Positions 1-8,112 of a DNA stretch of 64,000 nt are shown here, one piece after another. The translations under genes were made by a program, and so were the position numbers. The stretch is taken from contig JAZSBH010000039.1 in assembly GCA_045602325.1 (NCBI GenBank), forward strand, positions 25,731 to 89,730, in the 5' to 3' direction. The notes under the pieces were generated by a model. It was not told where the DNA came from. It saw only the letters and a program-made list of their open reading frames with translations, and ran no database searches. Numbering within the stretch: position 1 is the first letter of the stretch; each line of letters starts with the position of its first letter. The stretch comes from CAMEON01 sp045602325. Its GTDB lineage: Bacteria; Bacillota; Clostridia; Oscillospirales; CAG-272.

Positions 1-1
1 T

Positions 2-568
2 AAGAATCCTCTGCAGATCCGGGACCTCGGTGTTCGCCTTTCCTTCGTCCCCGAGGATCGTCTGGGCATGGGTCTGGTCGGAAACATGGACATCATCGAC
101 AACATGATGCTCCGCAGCTATCGCCGCGGTCACTCCATGTTCGTGGATCGTAAGAAGCCCCGCGATCTGGCAGAGAAGATCGTGGAAAGCCTGGAGGTGG
201 TTACCCCCGGTGTCACGACTCCCGTTCGCCGTCTATCGGGCGGAAATGTGCAGAAGGTACTGGTTGGCCGTGAGATCGCCGCCGCTCCGTCGGTGCTCAT
301 GGTGGCCTATCCCGTCCGTGGCTTGGACATCAACTCGTCATATGCCATCTACAATCTGCTCAACGCCCAGAAGGACGCAGGAACCGCTGTTATTTTTGTG
401 GGCGAGGATTTGGACGTGCTTCTGGAGCTTTGCGACCGTATCATGGTCATTAATTCCGGCCGTATTACGGGCGTGGTGGACGGTCGTACCGCTACCAAGG
501 AAGAGCTTGGTCTGCTCATGACAGGCTCGGCTGAAAATCAGGATATGGAGGATGTGAAACATGGCTAA
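2..568 (+). CDS. Nucleoside/sugar ABC importer ATP-binding protein (C-terminal part, 5' end outside window)
   Basis: The frame is open from base 2, so this is the 3' end of a longer gene. It encodes the second nucleotide-binding domain of a double-domain ATPase of the RbsA/YufO (BMP-type) class. Visible are FVPEDRLGMGLV, typical of the second half, the ABC signature LSGGNVQKVLVGREIA, the degenerate Walker B region ending in RGLD, and GEDLDVLLELCDRIMV with the switch region. The ATG at 68 is internal. It overlaps the next gene by 8 bp, and the two following permeases confirm an importer operon. The substrate-binding lipoprotein is probably upstream. Purine nucleosides are the likeliest substrate by family; the sequence alone does not prove it. 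Confidence 0.9.
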   Translation, partial: KNPLQIRDLGVRLSFVPEDRLGMGLVGNMDIIDNMMLRSYRRGHSMFVDRKKPRDLAEKIVESLEVVTPGVTTPVRRLSGGNVQKVLVGREIAAAPSVLMVAYPVRGLDINSSYAIYNLLNAQKDAGTAVIFVGEDLDVLLELCDRIMVINSGRITGVVDGRTATKEELGLLMTGSAENQDMEDVKHG

Positions 569-1673
569 AAACAACACTGCCAAGGAAATCGGCCGTACCC
601 GAGAGCCCTTGCTCCATATCTCCAAGCGAGCCACCATTCCCATGTGGAAAGCCTGGACGATTCGCGTCATCGCGATCCTTGCAGCCTTCTTGGTCTGCGG
701 TATCATCACCTTTATTCTGGAAGGACGCAATCCCATCGATATGTACGTTGCCATGTTCAAGGGTTCCTTCGGCACCAGCCGTAAGATCTGGAAGCTCATC
801 AAGGACTTGGCCGTCCTGCTCTGTATTTCTCTTGCCGTTACCCCTGCTTTCCGTATGAAGTTCTGGAACATCGGCGCCGAGGGTCAGGTGCTGGTCGGAT
901 GTCTCGCCACCACCGCTTGTATGTTTTATCTGGGCGGTAAGATCCCCGATTGGGCTGTTATCATCTGTATGCTGGTCACCGCCCTCTTGGCAGGAGCCGT
1001 CTGGGGCTTGATCCCTGCCATCTTCAAGGCCAAGTGGAACACCAACGAGACCCTCTTTACCCTCATGATGAACTACGTGGCTACGTACCTTGTTGCTTTT
1101 TTCCTGCTCACTTGGACACCCGACGGTTCCAGTACCCTGAAGCGTCAGGAATACGGTAACCTCCCCGTCCTCTTCGGAAACGAATATCTGCTCATCATTC
1201 TGGTAGTGGCCGTACTGACCATCGCTATGTACGTCTACCTCAACTATACCAAGCACGGCTACGAGATCTCTGTGGTGGGTGAGAGTGAGAACACCGCCCG
1301 CTACGTAGGTATCAGCGTACCCAAGGTCATCATCCGCACCATGATCGTGTCGGGTGCTATCTGCGGCCTGGCCGGCTTCCTCATCGTAGGAGGCTTGGAT
1401 AAGACCATTACCACCGAATCAGCCGGCGGCCAGGGCTTTACCGCCATTATGGTCTCCTGGCTGGCTAAATTCGATCCCTTGGTCATGGTGCTGACTTCCT
1501 TCCTACTCATCTTTCTGGATCAGGGTGCGGCGCAGGTGGCACAGGACTTCAACATCAGCGAAGCATTCCCCAGCATCATTACGGGTATCATCCTGTTCTT
1601 CATCATCGGATGCGAGTTCTTCATCAATTACAAGGTCGTGTTCCGCGCGGCCAAGAAGGAGGGTAAGGCATGA
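561..1673 (+). CDS. BMP-type nucleoside/sugar ABC importer permease 1
   Basis: This 370-residue polytopic membrane protein belongs to the YufP/NupP branch of the BPD_transp_2 permeases. A hydrophilic start is followed by about nine hydrophobic segments. The mid-protein FWNIGAEGQVLVGCLA and the cytoplasmic loop GESENTARYVGISVPKV (the contact with the ATPase) are hallmark regions. The start codon lies inside the end of the ATPase gene (8 bp overlap) and the stop overlaps the next permease by 4 bp, so translation of the three genes is coupled. It should pair with the second permease to form the transmembrane channel. Confidence 0.93.
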   Translation: MAKNNTAKEIGRTREPLLHISKRATIPMWKAWTIRVIAILAAFLVCGIITFILEGRNPIDMYVAMFKGSFGTSRKIWKLIKDLAVLLCISLAVTPAFRMKFWNIGAEGQVLVGCLATTACMFYLGGKIPDWAVIICMLVTALLAGAVWGLIPAIFKAKWNTNETLFTLMMNYVATYLVAFFLLTWTPDGSSTLKRQEYGNLPVLFGNEYLLIILVVAVLTIAMYVYLNYTKHGYEISVVGESENTARYVGISVPKVIIRTMIVSGAICGLAGFLIVGGLDKTITTESAGGQGFTAIMVSWLAKFDPLVMVLTSFLLIFLDQGAAQVAQDFNISEAFPSIITGIILFFIIGCEFFINYKVVFRAAKKEGKA

Positions 1674-2638
1674 ATTACGTCTTGGATTTTCTTCTCAACG
1701 CCATTCCTCTGGGTATGACCTTCCTCTACGGCTCCACCGGTGAGATCATTACCGAGAAAGCCGGACACCTCAACCTAGGTATCCCCGGCATCATGTGTGT
1801 GGGCGCCGCCGGCGGCTGTGCCATGCTTCAGACCCTTGTAATGGCAGGGAATATTCCCGGTGCTTTGATGGTGGTACTGGGGATTCTGGCCGCTTTCGTG
1901 TCTGCTGGACTTATGGGCCTTCTGTACAGCATTCTCACCGTCACCTTTAAAGCTAACCAGAACGTGACGGGTCTGACCATGACCATCTTCGGTGTAGGCG
2001 TAATGAAATTCATCATGACGGGTCTGGAGGGTCACATGTACCTCAAGACGCTGGAATTCTTCCGTTATCCCTTTTCCGTGCTTCTGCCCGGTACCTCTTG
2101 GCAGTACTGCGGCGTGATGGTGTATCTGGCCATTATCATCGCCGTGATCGCCTCTTTGGTGCTCACCAAGACCAAGGTGGGTCTCCACCTCCGTGCCGTG
2201 GGTGAGAACCCTGCCACCGCCGATGCCGTGGGTATCAACGTCACAGCCTACAAGTATGGTGCCACCATTATTGGTAGTGGTATCGCAGGTCTGGGCGGAC
2301 TCTTCTACATCGTTAACTATGCAGGTTCCCCTGAGGCTTACAAGAGTATCGAGACCCTTGGATGGCTGTCCATCGCTCTGGTTATCTTTGCTCTTTGGAG
2401 ACCTCATTTGAGCATCTTGGGCTCTGCCGTGTTCGGTGCCCTCTATCTGGCGGGCTCCTATATTCCCACCATCCTGGCCAGTCAGGGCGTGGGTCTGCCC
2501 ATGAGCGTTACCCAACTTCTCAAGATGCTGCCCTACGTGGTCACCGTTATCGTGCTGACCGTTACCAGTATCCGCAACAAACGGGAAAATCAGCCTCCCG
2601 CGGGCTTGGGTGTCAACTACTACCGCGAGGAACGTTGA
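1670..2638 (+). CDS. BMP-type nucleoside/sugar ABC importer permease 2
   Basis: This 322-residue permease of the YufQ/NupQ branch is the partner of the preceding permease. The start is the ATGA overlap with the upstream stop. The conserved N-terminal segment ITEKAGHLNLGIPGIMCVGA and the EAA-like loop AVGENPATADAVGINVTAYK are present, with about eight to nine hydrophobic helices. It is the last gene of the operon: a strong bidirectional hairpin follows 13 bp after the stop. Substrate identity is inferred only from family membership. Confidence 0.93.
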   Translation: MNYVLDFLLNAIPLGMTFLYGSTGEIITEKAGHLNLGIPGIMCVGAAGGCAMLQTLVMAGNIPGALMVVLGILAAFVSAGLMGLLYSILTVTFKANQNVTGLTMTIFGVGVMKFIMTGLEGHMYLKTLEFFRYPFSVLLPGTSWQYCGVMVYLAIIIAVIASLVLTKTKVGLHLRAVGENPATADAVGINVTAYKYGATIIGSGIAGLGGLFYIVNYAGSPEAYKSIETLGWLSIALVIFALWRPHLSILGSAVFGALYLAGSYIPTILASQGVGLPMSVTQLLKMLPYVVTVIVLTVTSIRNKRENQPPAGLGVNYYREER

Positions 2639-2651
2639 CCTTCCTGTGCGC

Positions 2652-2693
2652 AAAAAAATACCGACGGAGTTTTCGATTCCGTCGGTATTTTTT
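2652..2693. terminator. Bidirectional intrinsic terminator between the ABC operon and rimI
   Basis: The inverted repeat ATACCGACGGA / TCCGTCGGTAT has a 9-nt loop and is flanked by an A-run on the left and a T-run on the right. It can stop the plus-strand ABC operon and the convergent minus-strand rimI gene, which ends at 2693. Confidence 0.9.
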
Positions 2694-3208
2694 CATTTGA
2701 TCTTACAAACCATGACCAAAGCATCCTCAGTAGGCTTTTGGTAGAACCCCTTGCGGCGTCCCATTTCCACAAATCCCGCCTCCTTGTAGAGGTTAATGGC
2801 GGCGGTGTTGGACGCGCGAACCTCCAAAGATACCGAATCCAGCCTGGCGTCCTTGGCATGGCGGAGCAGGGAACGGACAATGGCGGAGCCAAGCCCTTGG
2901 CGACGATGGTCGGGATGTACCGCAATGTTGGTGATCTGTCCTTCATCCACCGTGATGAGCATACCTCCGTAAGCAGTTACCACGGGCTCGGTATTGGGAG
3001 CGGCAGGAGTGAGGCAGAGGTAGCCAACACCAATGCCCTCGTTTGTCAGAAGTTCCAGACTCTGGGCACTCCAGGGACTGGAGAAGCAGAGTTTTTCCAG
3101 CGTGGCGGCTCCCTCCAGATGTGCGGGAATCTTTTGCATTTTGACGGGATGGAGCTTGGGACGTTTGGGCTTTTGTCCCTCGGTAGGAGTATGGATCGTA
3201 TCAGTCAT
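2693..3208 (-). CDS. rimI: GNAT acetyltransferase, RimI-like (ribosomal protein S18 N-alpha-acetyltransferase)
   Basis: This 171-residue GNAT protein is predicted to transfer acetyl from acetyl-CoA to a protein N-terminus. A charged N-terminal extension of about 25 residues is followed by the RimI core: CFSSPWSAQSLELL, the acetyl-CoA loop HPDHRRQGLGSAIVRSLL, and the C-terminal LEVRASNTAAINLYKEAGF with YQKPTEDALVM. The start at 3208 is chosen because GAAAGGA sits just upstream; an in-frame ATG at 3310 lies further up without support. RimI is more often found beside TsaB/TsaD; here it sits at the end of a minus-strand run after a lipoprotein gene. The exact protein substrate is unproven. Confidence 0.88.
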   Translation of the reverse strand: MTDTIHTPTEGQKPKRPKLHPVKMQKIPAHLEGAATLEKLCFSSPWSAQSLELLTNEGIGVGYLCLTPAAPNTEPVVTAYGGMLITVDEGQITNIAVHPDHRRQGLGSAIVRSLLRHAKDARLDSVSLEVRASNTAAINLYKEAGFVEMGRRKGFYQKPTEDALVMVCKIK

Positions 3209-3245
3209 GTCGGATTCCTTTCTGATTTCGGCGTTAGGCTGACAA

Positions 3246-3887
3246 TTATTCCAGTCCCAATGCGGTGTGGATGTCGTCGTCAACGGGGACAAATTGCTGG
3301 TCAAAGGCATTGTACAGGAAATACTTGCCGTAGGATTTGTCTTCGATTTTCAGATCGTCGGCGTATTCCACGTAGGTCAGCGTATAGTAGAATCCGGGAT
3401 AGTTCACGGACTCAAACCGCACCTTGTAGCTTCGCAGGGGCGTTGTACCGGGATAGGGAATGGACTCTCCCTCGGTGTAGTCGTTGACCAGCGAAGAAAC
3501 GACTACCGCATCCTCTATGCGCTTGATCTCATGGGAATCGGTGCATACGCGGAGGATGGTGGGCATCATCTGCATCAAGGTGGGCATATCGATATCGGAG
3601 GCATAGACGATATTGAAATCCTCGGTCGCCAGCATTTCGGTGGGATCCATGCCGGGGATGGTATAGAGGGTGTAGGATTCGGTATCGGTGACGGTCAGTT
3701 TACCGTATTCTTTGATCAGGGAGATGGCTTCGTATACAGGGGAGGCGTGACAGTAGGAAATGTCGTTCTTTTTATCGTAAAGACCGTTATCTCCGGATTG
3801 CAGGGTAACCTTGCAGGCGGTCATGGACATGGCACAAAGCAGGGAAGTCAGCCCGACCAAAAGGGCTTTTTTGATTACAGATCTCAT
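3246..3887 (-). CDS. Hypothetical lipoprotein
   Basis: This 213-residue protein begins with MRSVIKKALLVG, a hydrophobic stretch and the lipobox MTAC (Cys25), so it should be exported and anchored by a lipid. The mature part is acidic and soluble-looking with no domain I recognise. AAAGGA precedes the start. It is followed 37 bp later by rimI and preceded by dCMP deaminase 18 bp upstream, so the three are probably cotranscribed from the promoter at 4447-4475. Function unknown. Confidence 0.8.
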   Translation of the reverse strand: MRSVIKKALLVGLTSLLCAMSMTACKVTLQSGDNGLYDKKNDISYCHASPVYEAISLIKEYGKLTVTDTESYTLYTIPGMDPTEMLATEDFNIVYASDIDMPTLMQMMPTILRVCTDSHEIKRIEDAVVVSSLVNDYTEGESIPYPGTTPLRSYKVRFESVNYPGFYYTLTYVEYADDLKIEDKSYGKYFLYNAFDQQFVPVDDDIHTALGLE

Positions 3888-3905
3888 GCTGGATTCCTTT
3901 CTGGA

Positions 3906-4397
3906 TCAGTATCCGAAAACACCGGAGAGGGAGTCGTCGTCGTCGATCCACTCCTGTACGTTAATGACACGGTATTCGGTGGGGGTATCGCGGATGACCA
4001 CCTTAGCGATGCCGGCGTTGAGGATCATGCGCTTGCACATCATGCAGTTGTTGGTGCCGGCTACGAGACTTCCATCCTTGGGGTCGGTGCAGACCATGTA
4101 GAGGGTACCGCCCAGCATCTGATCGCGGGAGGCGTTGATAATGGCGTTGGCCTCCGAGTGGATGGAACGGCACATCTCGTAGCGCTCACCGCGGGGGATG
4201 TTCAGCTTGTCCCGCATGCAGTACGCAATATCAATGCAGTTCTTCCGTCCCCGGGGGGCACCGTTGTAGCCGGTGGACAGAATGACGTCGTTCTTGACAA
4301 TGATAGCCCCGTACCGCTTACGCAGACAGGTGCAACGCTCCGCCACGGTTTGGGCAATATCCAGATAGTAGTTTTCTTTAGAAACACGATCAGCCAT
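3906..4397 (-). CDS. dCMP deaminase family protein (ComE operon protein 2-like)
   Basis: This 163-residue zinc-dependent cytidine/deoxycytidylate deaminase should convert dCMP to dUMP for dTMP synthesis. The zinc site is IHSEANAI (His and the catalytic Glu) together with NNCMMCKRMI (the two Cys ligands). GYNGAPRGRKNCID is the substrate-loop signature of dCMP deaminases. The start at 4397 is supported by a GGAGG ribosome-binding site; an in-frame ATG at 4436 is not. A consensus promoter lies 50 bp upstream. Confidence 0.93.
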   Translation of the reverse strand: MADRVSKENYYLDIAQTVAERCTCLRKRYGAIIVKNDVILSTGYNGAPRGRKNCIDIAYCMRDKLNIPRGERYEMCRSIHSEANAIINASRDQMLGGTLYMVCTDPKDGSLVAGTNNCMMCKRMILNAGIAKVVIRDTPTEYRVINVQEWIDDDDSLSGVFGY

Positions 4398-4446
4398 GTT
4401 GACCTCCAAGATATGTATTTCGAGGGTAACGATCATTCATTTTATC

Positions 4447-4475
4447 ATTGTACCACATTTCCGTGAACAAATCAA
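4447..4475 (-). promoter_or_regulatory. SigA-type promoter for dCMP deaminase
   Basis: Read on the minus strand: TTGATT, a 17-nt spacer, TACAAT, with TGG directly before the -10 (extended -10). It lies 50 bp ahead of the start at 4397. Confidence 0.8.
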
Positions 4476-4504
4476 GCATATTGCGAGAATTGTGTGAGAA
4501 TTTT

Positions 4505-4540
4505 CAAGAAAAAGGGCATTTTCCGTGGAAAATACCCTTT
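4505..4540 (-). terminator. Intrinsic terminator of the MFS gene
   Basis: The inverted repeat AAAGGGCATTTTCC (4511-4524) pairs with GGAAAATACCCTTT (4527-4540) with one mismatch. On the minus strand it is followed by a T-run, just downstream of the stop at 4549. Confidence 0.85.
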
Positions 4541-4548
4541 GCTTGGTA

Positions 4549-5913
4549 TTAAGCCCGCTCGGTATCGAGATCGGGCTCCAGTCTCTTACGGCCGATCAGC
4601 ACGTAAGCAATAATGATGAATTCCACCACGCCGCAGATCATGGTGAGGAGCGGTGTACCCGTGGTGTAGGTATACCCGAAGGCCGTAAATGAGAAATCCT
4701 TGGTCAACTCGGTAAACACAATGCCAAATAGCATGCCCGCCATAGACCCCAGATTGAAAATAATCTGGTAGAAGGACGTAAAGCAGTCCCGATTGGTCAG
4801 AGGCATATTGATATACTGGAAATTGGCGAAAGCCACGTTGTGTCCGGTTCCGGCAAAATGCTGGGGAAGGCGGACAGCAAGAACTAGGGGCACGTATAGG
4901 GGAATAGACATGACTGCGGTTCCGATGGTCAGTTCAAAGTTTCCGGGTTGTACGAAACCGTACAGGATCTGCAAAGGGGCTACGATCAGGAGGGAAATGC
5001 CGAACACCCTGAACCACGATGTTTTTTCGATCCGTCTCCGCCAGTAGTTCATGAACAGCATGAAGAAGGGCCCGTACAGGAAAATGATAATGTTGTAGAA
5101 GGTCTGGGTCATGCCGATGGTGTCCAGCAGGTAATAGTTGAGCTGGGAGGAGTAGCAGTACAGGGAGAACTGCCACAGGAAAACCACCAGCATGGTACGC
5201 ATGAATTTCTTGTGCTTCAAAGGAATCGAAACGATATCCGCAAATTTTGGCGTGCGGATGACGGGGTATTCCACTTCATTGGGGAGGAGGAGGAAGATGA
5301 CGTTGATCACACCCAGACCGAAGGCAAAGTAACGCAGGGCCAGAACGAACCAGTCGTCCAGATGATCGCATAGCCACCCTGCCGAGAGCATCAGCACGCC
5401 GGAAATGATGGCGTTGAGGAATTGGCTCACGGTCATGTGGTAGGCGCGCACCTCCTCGGGTTGAAAGCGAATGTGCCAGGCGGAATATCCCGCTGTCGCA
5501 ATGATATTGAACAAGGAGGAAAGGAAGGTGACGGCGATCATGCAGATGAGCAAGGTGCTGTAATCCTTGATGATAGCGGGGAGAACTGTCAGTCCCGCCA
5601 CGTTCAGAACATAGTAAAGGAGCTTGCACACCGCCAACAGCCACCGCCGCTTGGGGAAGTGGTTCAGGAGTCCTGGTGTAAAGAACACGAACATGGAGGC
5701 CAGGAAGGGAATGAAATTCAAAATGCCAACACCCGTAATGTCCACCCCATAGCTCTGCAGGAACTGTGTATAGAAGATACCCGAGGTTATGTAGACTAAA
5801 AAATATTCCACCAAGGTGTAGATCAGCACGCAGACCCGTCCCTTGGCATCGGGGTCGCGGAAGTTGTAAACTCGACGGAATTTTGAAAGTGTAGCGCTCA
5901 CGGCAAAGACCAT
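4549..5913 (-). CDS. MFS transporter
   Basis: This 454-residue integral membrane protein has about twelve hydrophobic helices and the general layout of a major facilitator carrier, with a central loop around VEYPVIRTPKFADIVSIPLK separating two halves. Its substrate cannot be read from the sequence. It is a single-gene unit with its own promoter (5948-5976) and terminator (4505-4540). Confidence 0.82.
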   Translation of the reverse strand: MVFAVSATLSKFRRVYNFRDPDAKGRVCVLIYTLVEYFLVYITSGIFYTQFLQSYGVDITGVGILNFIPFLASMFVFFTPGLLNHFPKRRWLLAVCKLLYYVLNVAGLTVLPAIIKDYSTLLICMIAVTFLSSLFNIIATAGYSAWHIRFQPEEVRAYHMTVSQFLNAIISGVLMLSAGWLCDHLDDWFVLALRYFAFGLGVINVIFLLLPNEVEYPVIRTPKFADIVSIPLKHKKFMRTMLVVFLWQFSLYCYSSQLNYYLLDTIGMTQTFYNIIIFLYGPFFMLFMNYWRRRIEKTSWFRVFGISLLIVAPLQILYGFVQPGNFELTIGTAVMSIPLYVPLVLAVRLPQHFAGTGHNVAFANFQYINMPLTNRDCFTSFYQIIFNLGSMAGMLFGIVFTELTKDFSFTAFGYTYTTGTPLLTMICGVVEFIIIAYVLIGRKRLEPDLDTERA

Positions 5914-5947
5914 CCTATCTGTGGGAATGATGATTCCAAATCATCTA

Positions 5948-5976
5948 ATTATACTTGATTTTGGATGGATTTTCAA
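5948..5976 (-). promoter_or_regulatory. Promoter for the MFS gene
   Basis: Minus strand: TTGAAA, 17-nt spacer, TATAAT, about 35 bp before the start at 5913. Unlike most promoters here it has no TGn extension before the -10. Confidence 0.8.
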
Positions 5977-6101
5977 TGGGCACATCCACCAACTTTCACC
6001 ATTGAATTTTGCCAATGTTGTACAAGGAAACAAAGGGATATTGCACAAACGGCAACATCCCTCGGTTCTTTTGTATTTGCACGAGTTCTTATACTATGTG
6101 T

Positions 6102-6953
6102 CTAAAAACGTCTTGCATATCCGCATCGGCGGCAAAGCACCTCGGTAGCGCATCGGCGTTGAAATCCCTCTCGCATGGCCTGTGCACGGGGGGATAACAA
6201 AATATCCTCCACAGGTGCTTCAAAGATATTCCCCAAGGCGATGGCTCCCTCCCGATCCAGGCAACAGGGAACCACTCTGCCGTCGCACAGAATGGCGAAA
6301 TGATTCTTGAGGCCGTAGCAGAATACGCCGTTGCCTCGGTCAGTAGCTTCCATATCCGGCCACTCAAAACGGTCGCCGTACTCCAGATGGAGCTTATCCC
6401 GCAGTCGTGCCCCACGAGCGGAGAATTTCCAAGGAGTTTCTTCGGTATCAGGAAAACGGGTGCGGAGATAGTCCAGCGTGCGCGTGTTATTGCCTCCAAG
6501 AGCCTGCCCGTGGCCGTCCAGGTTCCAGAGACGGAGCACCGTAAGCACACCGTTTTTCGAGGCGTAGTCGGCAAAATCCAAAAGTCCGTCAAGGTATTTT
6601 TCGAGGGCCTCACCGTCCTCTCCGTCCTCAAAGCTGTGGACAGAAATATTGACCTTGTACACCCCCGCCTCCACCAATTCCTTGCCATGGGAGGGAAGCA
6701 AGGTTCCGTTGGTGGTGATGGCCGATTTGAAGCCCTTGTCCTTGGCTAAACGGATAAAATCGGGGAGCTGCGGATGGGTCAGAGGCTCCCCCATGACGTG
6801 GTAGTAGATATATTCGGTCACCCCACGGAGTCGGTCGGCGACGGTGTCAAACTCCGCAAGGCTCATGCGGCGGTGAGGCCGCACCGTCCCGGGACAGAAT
6901 GAGCATGAGCGGTTGCAGATATTCGTGATTTCAACGTAAACGCGGGAATACAT
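6102..6953 (-). CDS. Radical SAM protein with SPASM-like C-terminal cysteines
   Basis: This 283-residue protein starts VYVEITNICNRSCSFCPG, giving the CX3CX2C motif for the 4Fe-4S cluster that cleaves S-adenosylmethionine. The sequence YYHVMGEPLTHP carries the GEP motif. The C-terminal third has further cysteines (FCYGL, VPCCLDREG, RRCATEVLCRRCGYARRF), which suggest a SPASM/Twitch-type auxiliary cluster. The start at 6953 follows AGGAG. It is monocistronic, with a promoter at 6984-7012 divergent from the M28 peptidase. The substrate is unknown; such proteins modify peptides or act in maturation. Confidence 0.88.
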   Translation of the reverse strand: MYSRVYVEITNICNRSCSFCPGTVRPHRRMSLAEFDTVADRLRGVTEYIYYHVMGEPLTHPQLPDFIRLAKDKGFKSAITTNGTLLPSHGKELVEAGVYKVNISVHSFEDGEDGEALEKYLDGLLDFADYASKNGVLTVLRLWNLDGHGQALGGNNTRTLDYLRTRFPDTEETPWKFSARGARLRDKLHLEYGDRFEWPDMEATDRGNGVFCYGLKNHFAILCDGRVVPCCLDREGAIALGNIFEAPVEDILLSPRAQAMREGFQRRCATEVLCRRCGYARRF

Positions 6954-6983
6954 AGAGGCTCCTGCTTTCATAAGATATAGGTT

Positions 6984-7012
6984 ATTATAGCACATCCGCT
7001 CACGGTTGTCAA
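6984..7012 (-). promoter_or_regulatory. Consensus promoter for the radical SAM gene
   Basis: Minus strand: TTGACA, 17-nt spacer, TATAAT, with TGC before the -10. It is divergent from the promoter at 7044-7072, and the two -35 boxes are 31 bp apart. Confidence 0.9.
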
Positions 7013-7043
7013 CTCCATCCGGCCGTAAGTTTACGTACCCCTA

Positions 7044-7072
7044 TTGACAAAAATCCTGTCCTGTGCTACAAT
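7044..7072 (+). promoter_or_regulatory. Consensus promoter for the M28 peptidase gene
   Basis: TTGACA, 17-nt spacer, TACAAT with an extended TGC, 24 bp before the start at 7097. Confidence 0.9.
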
Positions 7073-7096
7073 ATTGACAGAATATGAAAGGGGGAT

Positions 7097-8053
7097 ATGC
7101 CCGTGACCGAAACCACCAAGGCCATATTCGAGAAATACGAGATCCGTAAATCCCGTAAGCAAAAGACAGCGTTCATTGAATACGTGCAATCTACCGCTAC
7201 CGATATGGGCTACGAGTCCCACACCGAGAAGGGCTACTTCGGTGCCCGCAACATTATCGTCGGTAATCCCGATAAAGCAAAAGTTATTTATACTGCCCAT
7301 TACGATACCTGCGCGGTCATGCCCTTTCCCAACTTCATCACCCCCAAAAGCATCGGTATTTATCTGCTCTACCAGATTCTTTTGACAGTTGTTCTTCTGG
7401 GTGTCCCCGCTCTGATGACAATGGGAATCAGAGCTTTGCTCGTTGATCTTTTATCTGTTTCCGAGGAACTGTTACCCGTCATTCTCTACTACTGCTGGCT
7501 CATACTCATCATAGGCGAAATGTGGGTACTCATGGCCGGCCCTGCTAATAAGCACACCGCCAACGACAACACCTCGGGTGTCACCACCCTTCTGGACATT
7601 ATGAACACCCTCCCCGAAGATCTTCGCGGGGACGTCTCCTTCATCTTCTTTGACCTGGAGGAAATGGGACTCTTTGGCTCGGCAGGCTATGCCAATCAGC
7701 ACAAGAGCATCATGAAGAATACCCTCTTGCTCAACTTCGACTGTGTCTCCGATGGTGACACCATTCTGTTTGCCGTTCGTAAGGGCGCAAAAGAGTATGC
7801 ACCTGCCATCGAAGCCGCCTTCCCCACCTCAGAAACCCGCCGTGTCGAGGTGGTTTCCAAAGGTGTTTTCTACCCCTCCGATCAAGCCAATTTTGCCCGT
7901 GGCGTGGGTGTGGCCGCCCTAAAACAGTCCAAAGGAGGCATCCTTTACATGGATCGCATCCATACCAAGCGGGATACCGTCTATGAGGAAGGGAATATCG
8001 CCTACCTGACTGAGGGGGCTGTCCAATTAGTGCAGTCCTTGCATGAATCCTGA
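7097..8053 (+). CDS. Membrane-inserted M28-family zinc peptidase
   Basis: This 318-residue protein carries the di-zinc ligand set of M28 aminopeptidases: TAHYDTCAV (His68, Asp70), HTANDNTSGV, DLEEMGLFGSAG (catalytic and ligand Glu), NFDCVSDGD and DRIHTKRDT. Unusually, two to three hydrophobic helices (about residues 84-150, with IYLLYQILLTVVLLG and YCWLILIIGEMWVLM) are inserted between the first metal-binding motif and the ND motif. The enzyme is therefore probably held in the membrane. AAGGGGG precedes the start. It is a single-gene unit between its own promoter and terminator. Confidence 0.85.
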   Translation: MPVTETTKAIFEKYEIRKSRKQKTAFIEYVQSTATDMGYESHTEKGYFGARNIIVGNPDKAKVIYTAHYDTCAVMPFPNFITPKSIGIYLLYQILLTVVLLGVPALMTMGIRALLVDLLSVSEELLPVILYYCWLILIIGEMWVLMAGPANKHTANDNTSGVTTLLDIMNTLPEDLRGDVSFIFFDLEEMGLFGSAGYANQHKSIMKNTLLLNFDCVSDGDTILFAVRKGAKEYAPAIEAAFPTSETRRVEVVSKGVFYPSDQANFARGVGVAALKQSKGGILYMDRIHTKRDTVYEEGNIAYLTEGAVQLVQSLHES

Positions 8054-8061
8054 TCAAAAAA

Positions 8062-8100
8062 GCGTATGCTCCGTCTCCGGAACATACGCATTTTGTTTTT
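8062..8100. terminator. Bidirectional intrinsic terminator
   Basis: GCGTATG pairs with CATACGC, with an inner TCCG/CGGA helix. TTTTGTTTTT follows on the plus strand, and an A-run on the left provides a T-run for the minus strand. It lies between the convergent M28 and 8113-9342 genes. Confidence 0.85.
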
Positions 8101-8112
8101 CGCGGTCAGCGA

